From: Vibrio splendidus | GTDB lineage: Bacteria; Pseudomonadota; Gammaproteobacteria; Enterobacterales; Vibrionaceae | Direction: 5' to 3' | Assembly: GCF_003345295.1 (NCBI RefSeq) | Contig: NZ_CP031055.1 | Coordinates: 434,001-498,000, forward strand | DNA length: 64,000 nucleotides | Shown: piece after piece, positions 59,374 to 64,000 of the stretch | How the letters are laid out: each line of letters starts with the position of its first letter | How positions within the stretch are numbered: position 1 is the first letter of the stretch | Position numbers and translations under genes: made by a program | Notes under the pieces: model-generated | Databases searched by the model: none | The model's input: the letters and a program-made list of their open reading frames with translations, nothing else | What the model was told of the DNA's origin: nothing

Positions 59374-61950
59374 TTAGTTAGCTACGATGTTTAAAAGTTT
59401 ACCAGGTACGAAGATAACTTTACGAATCGTTAAGCCATCTAGGAACTTCATAGCGTTTTCATCGTTTAGACCAAGTTCACGAACTTGCTCTTCTGTCGCG
59501 TCAGCTGCAACCGTTAGTTTCGCACGTAGCTTACCGTTGATCATGACAACGATAGTCTTCTCGTCTTCAACTAGTGCTTTCTCGTCAAACGTTGGCCATG
59601 TTGCTGAGTCTACGTTTGATTCACCCAGAGCAATCCACATTTCGTAAGAGATGTGTGGAGTCATTGGGTAAAGCATGCGTACTACCGCTTTTAGCGCTTC
59701 ATCAAGGATTGCACGATCTTGTACAGATTCTTGAGGTGCTTTCGCTAGCTTGTTCATCAGTTCCATGATTGCAGCGATGGCTGTGTTGAACGTTTGGCGA
59801 CGGCCGATATCGTCCGTTACTTTCGCGATAGTCTTGTGAATATCACGACGAAGTGCTTTCTGGTCACCAGATAGCGCAGAAGCGTCAACAGCTTCAGCTG
59901 CACCCTTAGCAGAGTGAGCGTGAACCAGTTTCCAAACACGCTTAAGGAAGCGGTTTGCACCTTCAACGCCAGACTCTTGCCACTCAAGCGTCATGTCTGC
60001 AGGCGATGCAAACATCATGAATAGACGTACTGTATCAGCTCCGTACTTGTCTACCATCTCTTGTGGGTCGATACCGTTGTTCTTGGACTTAGACATTTTG
60101 ATCATGCCTGAGTGCTCAACGTCGCGGCCTTGGTTGTCGACAGCTTTTTCAATGCGACCTTTCGCGTCACGGTCGATAGTCACGTCAGTTGGAGCAATCC
60201 ACTCTTTCGTGCCTTTCTCGTTCGTGTGGTAGAACGCATCAGCCAGAACCATGCCTTGACATAGAAGCTGTTTGAACGGTTCATCAGATGTCACGTAACC
60301 CGCATCACGAAGAAGCTTATGGAAGAAACGAGAGTAAAGCAGGTGCATACATGCGTGCTCGATACCACCAACGTATTGGTCAACTGGCAACCAGTAGTTT
60401 GCTTTCTCTGGATCTAGAATGTCGTCAGCTTGTGGTGAACAGTAACGTGCGTAGTACCACGAAGATTCCATGAACGTATCGAACGTATCAGTTTCACGTA
60501 GCGCTGGTTCGCCATTGAATGTTGTTTCAGCCCAAGATTTATCTGCCTTGATTGGGCTAGTTACGCCATCCATTACCACGTCTTCTGGAAGAATGACTGG
60601 CAGTTGGTCTGCTGGTACTGGGTGAACTTCACCGTCTTCAGTGGTTACCATTGGGATTGGAGCACCCCAGTAACGCTGGCGAGATACACCCCAGTCACGC
60701 AGACGGAAGTTTACAGTCTTCTTACCTTTGCCTTCTGCTTCAAGCTTCGCAGCAATTGCATCGAATGCTTCTTGGAACGCAAGACCATCGAATTCGCCAG
60801 AATCGAACAGTACACCTTTCTCAGTGTAAGCCGCTTCAGACACATCTAGCTCAGAACCGTCTTCAGGTTTGATTACTGGGATGATATCGATGCCGTACTT
60901 CGTTGCGAATTCGTAGTCACGTTGATCGTGAGCGGGAACCGCCATTACCGCACCTGTGCCGTAGTCCATAAGAACGAAGTTCGCTACGTAAACAGGAACA
61001 ACACGACCGTTAAGAGGGTGGATAGCCGTTAGGCCAGTATCCATACCTTTCTTTTCCATCGTTGCTAGTTCAGCTTCAGCCACTTTAGTGTTACGACATT
61101 CTTCAACGAATGCTGCAAGCTCAGGGTTGTTCTGTGATGCTTTCTCTGCAAGAGGGTGACCTGCAGCGATACCAACGTAAGAAACACCCATTAGTGTGTC
61201 TGGACGTGTTGTGTACACTTCTAGAGGCGCTTCTTCACCGTTAACAGCGAAAGATAGTTCAACACCTTCAGAGCGACCGATCCAGTTGCGCTGCATGGTC
61301 TTAACCATTTCAGGCCAACCTTCAAGGTTGTCTAGATCGTCTAGCAGCTCTTGAGCGTACTCAGTGATCTTAATGAACCACTGTGGAATCTTCTTTTGTT
61401 CTACTGGAGTATCACAACGCCAGCAGCAACCGTCTTCTACTTGCTCGTTCGCTAGTACAGTTTGGTCGTTTGGACACCAGTTAACAGAAGATGTCTTCTT
61501 GTAAACTAGGCCTTGTTCGTAAAGTTTAGTGAAGAACTCTTGTTCCCAACGGTAGTACTCAGGCGTACACGTTGCGAATTCACGTTTCCAGTCGTAACCA
61601 AAGCCTAAAAGTTTAAGCTGGTTTTTCATGTATTCGATGTTTTCGTAGGTCCACGGAGCAGGCGCTGTGTTGTTTTTTACAGCTGCGTTTTCTGCAGGTA
61701 GGCCGAATGCATCCCAACCGATTGGTTGCATTACGTTTTTGCCTTGTAGACGTTGGAAACGAGATACCACATCACCGATGGTGTAGTTACGCACGTGACC
61801 CATATGCAGTCGGCCACTTGGGTACGGGAACATAGAAAGACAGTAGAATTTTTCTTTATTTGGGTCTTCACTTACAACGAAAGTCTCGCTGTCATCCCAG
61901 TGTTGTTGAACCTTTTGTTCAATCTCTTGCGGGTTATATTGTTCTTGCAT
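59374..61950 (-). CDS. leuS: Leucyl-tRNA synthetase
   Basis: Class I synthetase charging tRNA-Leu. 858 residues (E. coli 860). FPYPSGRLHMGHVRNYTIGDVVSRF holds the HIGH motif (HMGH), MIKMSKSKNNG the KMSKS motif; the CP1 editing domain is present with TTRPDTLMGVSYVGIAAGHPLA and MAVPAHDQRDYEFA. The zinc-like segment CPNDQTVLANEQVEDGCCWRCDTPVE is also intact. It starts the leuS-lptE-holA run; ybeL diverges upstream. Confidence 0.98.
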   Translation of the reverse strand: MQEQYNPQEIEQKVQQHWDDSETFVVSEDPNKEKFYCLSMFPYPSGRLHMGHVRNYTIGDVVSRFQRLQGKNVMQPIGWDAFGLPAENAAVKNNTAPAPWTYENIEYMKNQLKLLGFGYDWKREFATCTPEYYRWEQEFFTKLYEQGLVYKKTSSVNWCPNDQTVLANEQVEDGCCWRCDTPVEQKKIPQWFIKITEYAQELLDDLDNLEGWPEMVKTMQRNWIGRSEGVELSFAVNGEEAPLEVYTTRPDTLMGVSYVGIAAGHPLAEKASQNNPELAAFVEECRNTKVAEAELATMEKKGMDTGLTAIHPLNGRVVPVYVANFVLMDYGTGAVMAVPAHDQRDYEFATKYGIDIIPVIKPEDGSELDVSEAAYTEKGVLFDSGEFDGLAFQEAFDAIAAKLEAEGKGKKTVNFRLRDWGVSRQRYWGAPIPMVTTEDGEVHPVPADQLPVILPEDVVMDGVTSPIKADKSWAETTFNGEPALRETDTFDTFMESSWYYARYCSPQADDILDPEKANYWLPVDQYVGGIEHACMHLLYSRFFHKLLRDAGYVTSDEPFKQLLCQGMVLADAFYHTNEKGTKEWIAPTDVTIDRDAKGRIEKAVDNQGRDVEHSGMIKMSKSKNNGIDPQEMVDKYGADTVRLFMMFASPADMTLEWQESGVEGANRFLKRVWKLVHAHSAKGAAEAVDASALSGDQKALRRDIHKTIAKVTDDIGRRQTFNTAIAAIMELMNKLAKAPQESVQDRAILDEALKAVVRMLYPMTPHISYEMWIALGESNVDSATWPTFDEKALVEDEKTIVVMINGKLRAKLTVAADATEEQVRELGLNDENAMKFLDGLTIRKVIFVPGKLLNIVAN

Positions 61951-62048
61951 CGATGGTATCCGGTTATCTTGGAATTTGTGAGTTCGGTTAGAACAGAATC
62001 TTACAGATCGTCATAGAATACCTAAAGGAGCTTAGTACAACAATAGTT

Positions 62049-62130
62049 ATACCCTTCATACTTGCAGTTGCAGCACGGTTGATTGCGTAAATTCAACCAA
62101 ATTACTTAGGACAGCTATACTTAAGGGTAT
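62049..62130. repeat. MITE-like nested palindrome, 82 bp
   Basis: Terminal inverted repeats ATACCCTT/AAGGGTAT (62049-62056 and 62123-62130) enclose an inner palindrome GGTTGA/TCAACC (62077-62098) and a TATACTT/TACTT pattern. The ends resemble small intergenic palindromic elements common in Vibrio genomes as I recall them. It lies between the divergent leuS and ybeL. Confidence 0.6.
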
Positions 62131-62215
62131 GAATTGCATTTGTTTGTTAGGAACTGGTCGCTTAACTACGGACCCGTTTACTAAGATAAAGCTTGGTCAT
62201 CTTAAGGAGGTCGTT

Positions 62216-62686
62216 ATGCCGAAGAAAAAAGCACTCTATGAAGAAGTCGTCGAAGAGGTGATAGAAACGCTGAAGCATAGCCCTGAAGAGCTTAACAACA
62301 AAATCGAAACGTCAGGTAAGTATGCGAAAGCAGCCAATGATATGACCAAAGATGAGCTCTCATTGATCTCTGCCTATGTGAAGTCGGACTTAAAAGAGTT
62401 TTCCGAAAGTTATGAAGAGAGTAAAGGTGGTCCATTTTATTTGATGATCACAGACTCTATTTGGCAAGGATTGCTGGATATCACTGATCGCACTAAGGTG
62501 GAATGGGTTGAACTGTTCCAAGACTTAGAACATCAAGGCTTGTATCAAGCGGAAGAGGTTATCGGACTCGGGACGCTTGTCTGTGATGAGTGCGGACATC
62601 AAACTGAATATAACCATCCAACGACGATTATTCCGTGTATTAAATGTGGCTCGACAGGGTTTAGCCGTAAAGCGCTTAAGCCATAG
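62216..62686 (+). CDS. ybeL: YbeL-family zinc-ribbon protein
   Basis: A 156-residue protein matching E. coli YbeL (DUF1451): a helical acidic N-terminal part (ALYEEVVEEVIETLKHSPEELNNKIE) and a C-terminal zinc ribbon with two CxxC pairs, VCDECGHQTEY and IPCIKCGSTGF. Function unknown. The frame is open upstream to 62129, but the ATG at 62216 follows a strong AAGGAGGT ribosome site and gives the family start MPKKK. It diverges from leuS, as in E. coli, and converges on lnt. Confidence 0.92.
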   Translation: MPKKKALYEEVVEEVIETLKHSPEELNNKIETSGKYAKAANDMTKDELSLISAYVKSDLKEFSESYEESKGGPFYLMITDSIWQGLLDITDRTKVEWVELFQDLEHQGLYQAEEVIGLGTLVCDECGHQTEYNHPTTIIPCIKCGSTGFSRKALKP

Positions 62687-62721
62687 ATTCCTGAGCCATA
62701 TTAAACAGCAGCAATAAAAAA

Positions 62722-62746
62722 AGGGTTGACTGAATTAGCCAACCCT
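62722..62746 (-). terminator. Terminator of lnt (convergent with ybeL)
   Basis: AGGGTTG pairs with CAACCCT (extended by further pairs) around a short loop; seven T residues follow on the minus strand. Its stem resembles the csdA terminator stem. Confidence 0.8.
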
Positions 62747-62760
62747 CAACAACTTTCCGT

Positions 62761-62802
62761 CGAATCTCGAATCTCGAATCTCGAATCTCGAATCTCGAAT
62801 CT
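62761..62802. repeat. Heptamer tandem array (CGAATCT), 6 copies
   Basis: Six perfect CGAATCT units; the last overlaps the lnt stop codon (TAG, 62801-62803 on the minus strand). The array runs to within about 15 bp of the terminator hairpin. Unlike the other two arrays its unit has no stop codon in any frame. Confidence 0.97.
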
Positions 62803-64000
62803 AGTCTTTTCTTCTCATAAACCAGCCAGCTACCAAACTAAGCAACGCCCAGATATACAGTGGCCAAGTACCGACCACGTGATAAGGGGTTTGACCATCC
62901 GTTGAAATGAGTTCAGCTTTCAATACTGCGGTTTCAAACTGCGGTATTTGCTTGATGATCCTGCCTTTGTGATCCGTTACTGCCGTTACACCATTGTTGG
63001 TTGAGCGAATCAGCGGCTTACCCAGCTCCAGAGCACGCATCTGTGCGATTTCCATATGTTGCAACGGGCCAATAGAGCGACCAAACCACGCATCGTTAGA
63101 GAGTGTTAAGATAAAGTCAGTTTCATCTGTTACGTTCTGCCTAACTTGGTCATTAAAGATGATCTCATAACAAAGCGCCGGTGCTAGATGACGTCCATTT
63201 GCCACGATGTTTGGTTGAACAAAGTCGCCACGGCTAAATGATGACATTGGCAAATTAAAGAAAGGTGCTAATGGGCGCAGGATATCTTCAAACGGAACAA
63301 ATTCACCAAATGGTAGAAGATGATGTTTATGGTAGCGTTCGTCTGGATCGTAGCTGTATTCACCGTATGGATTGACACCTAGAGAAAGAACGCTGTTGTA
63401 GTACTTCTTATCTTCAGACTGATTGAGTACGCCAGTGATGATTGAGCTGTTGTTCATCTTTGCTGCGCTATCTAAGTTACGTAAGAAAGATGGAATCTCA
63501 ACTTCGAATGCTGGAATAGCAGCCTCAGGCCAGATGATGATATCCGCTCCCCAATTTTCTCTGCTTAGGTCGGTGTACTTCATCATGGTTGGCCAGCGAT
63601 GACTCGGCAGCCATTTGCTGTCTTGATCGACGTTGCCTTGTATTAAGACGACTGACGTTGTTTTTTCAGGGTTCGGCGTGACCCAATCGATGTTGCGAAT
63701 ACCAAAGCCAGCGCAAAATACGACAGCGGGAATAATAGCGATACTCCATGCCCTGTTAACAATCGCATAAGCGAATGCAGAGGCTGAAACAATGATCGCT
63801 AGAGTTACTAGCTCTACACCACCAATCGGTGCGAATGAGCCTAGTGGAGAGTCGATTTGGCTGTAACCTAGCCATAACCACGGGAAGCCAGTCATTACCC
63901 AACCACGCAGCCAATCACAGATTAACCACAATGCAGGAGCCGCGAGGAAAAAGCGGCTTAGGTTATTAGCAGGGAAGTACTTGTTTAAACTCCAAGTAAA
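62801..64000 (-). CDS. lnt: Apolipoprotein N-acyltransferase, C-terminal part (right end cut by window)
   Basis: Adds the third acyl chain to the N-terminal cysteine of bacterial lipoproteins, the last step of their maturation. About 399 residues are visible of roughly 510; the frame continues through the right edge (FFLAAPALWLICDWLRGWVMTGFPWLWLGYSQID). The periplasmic nitrilase domain has the catalytic glutamate in IIWPEAAIPAFE and the catalytic cysteine in LAPALCYEIIF; a C-terminal membrane helix ends PLYIWALLSLVAGWFMRRKD. In E. coli it lies upstream of ybeL/leuS too. The TAG stop abuts the heptamer array. Confidence 0.96.
   Translation of the reverse strand, partial: FTWSLNKYFPANNLSRFFLAAPALWLICDWLRGWVMTGFPWLWLGYSQIDSPLGSFAPIGGVELVTLAIIVSASAFAYAIVNRAWSIAIIPAVVFCAGFGIRNIDWVTPNPEKTTSVVLIQGNVDQDSKWLPSHRWPTMMKYTDLSRENWGADIIIWPEAAIPAFEVEIPSFLRNLDSAAKMNNSSIITGVLNQSEDKKYYNSVLSLGVNPYGEYSYDPDERYHKHHLLPFGEFVPFEDILRPLAPFFNLPMSSFSRGDFVQPNIVANGRHLAPALCYEIIFNDQVRQNVTDETDFILTLSNDAWFGRSIGPLQHMEIAQMRALELGKPLIRSTNNGVTAVTDHKGRIIKQIPQFETAVLKAELISTDGQTPYHVVGTWPLYIWALLSLVAGWFMRRKD

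Overview
The window looks like chromosome 1 core genome of a marine Vibrio, most likely of the Splendidus clade. Support comes from a six-gene Na+-NQR operon with apbE and nqrM, an OmpK-type Tsx porin, a 343-residue DapD, DUF3332 and DUF2850 proteins, moderate GC content, and gene neighbourhoods that follow gammaproteobacterial order. The species call is inference. No prophage, insertion sequence, integron, CRISPR array, rRNA or tRNA gene was recognised.

Layout. 2-1195 is the 3' end of purL. 1460-7655 holds a DUF3332 lipoprotein, dapD, a MarC-family protein, a two-gene operon (GGGtGRT protein plus NifU-like scaffold) behind a fluoride-type riboswitch, SOS-gene yebG and a LysR regulator. A TDT transporter diverges from the regulator (7818-8813). 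8941-18729 is recC-recB-recD without ptrA, with a structured 409-bp spacer between recC and recB. 18811-27046 holds a small ORF, argA, a DUF2850 gene, mltA, the tRNA ct6A genes tcdA/csdE facing csdA, panE and ompK. 27632-33287 holds a DUF4397 lipoprotein, yajG-ppiA-ampG, rlmG and bolA. 33809-41098 is nqrABCDEF-apbE-nqrM. 41226-48960 holds a two-receiver diguanylate cyclase, dinB, a RecQ-like helicase, a GreA/B-like protein, a YggN-like protein and an NSS transporter. 49141-64000 is the conserved envelope/translation cluster lipA-lipB-ybeD-dacA-rlpA-rodA-mrdA-rlmH-rsfS-holA-lptE-leuS, then ybeL and the 3' part of lnt. nadD, which sits between holA and rsfS in E. coli, is absent there.

How the genes work together. 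The nqr block encodes the respiratory sodium pump plus its two maturation factors: ApbE attaches FMN to NqrB Thr236 and NqrC Thr223, and NqrM supports iron insertion at the NqrD/NqrE cysteines. RecBCD, DinB, YebG and a RecQ paralogue form a DNA-repair theme, with LexA-like boxes before yebG and dinB. RodA, PBP2, RlpA, DacA, MltA and AmpG cover elongation, trimming and recycling of peptidoglycan. CsdA, CsdE and TcdA make the cyclic form of t6A in tRNA.

Most notable signals. (1) A fluoride (crcB-motif) aptamer at 6139-6213 on the minus strand, followed by a roughly 200-nt leader with a tiny ORF and a hairpin beside the start codon, in front of an Fe-S scaffold/GGGtGRT pair rather than a fluoride exporter. 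(2) Heptanucleotide tandem arrays of three different sequences in the same architectural position, between the stop codon and terminator of minus-strand genes at convergent junctions. (3) Hairpin-rich spacers between recC and recB and between leuS and lptE.
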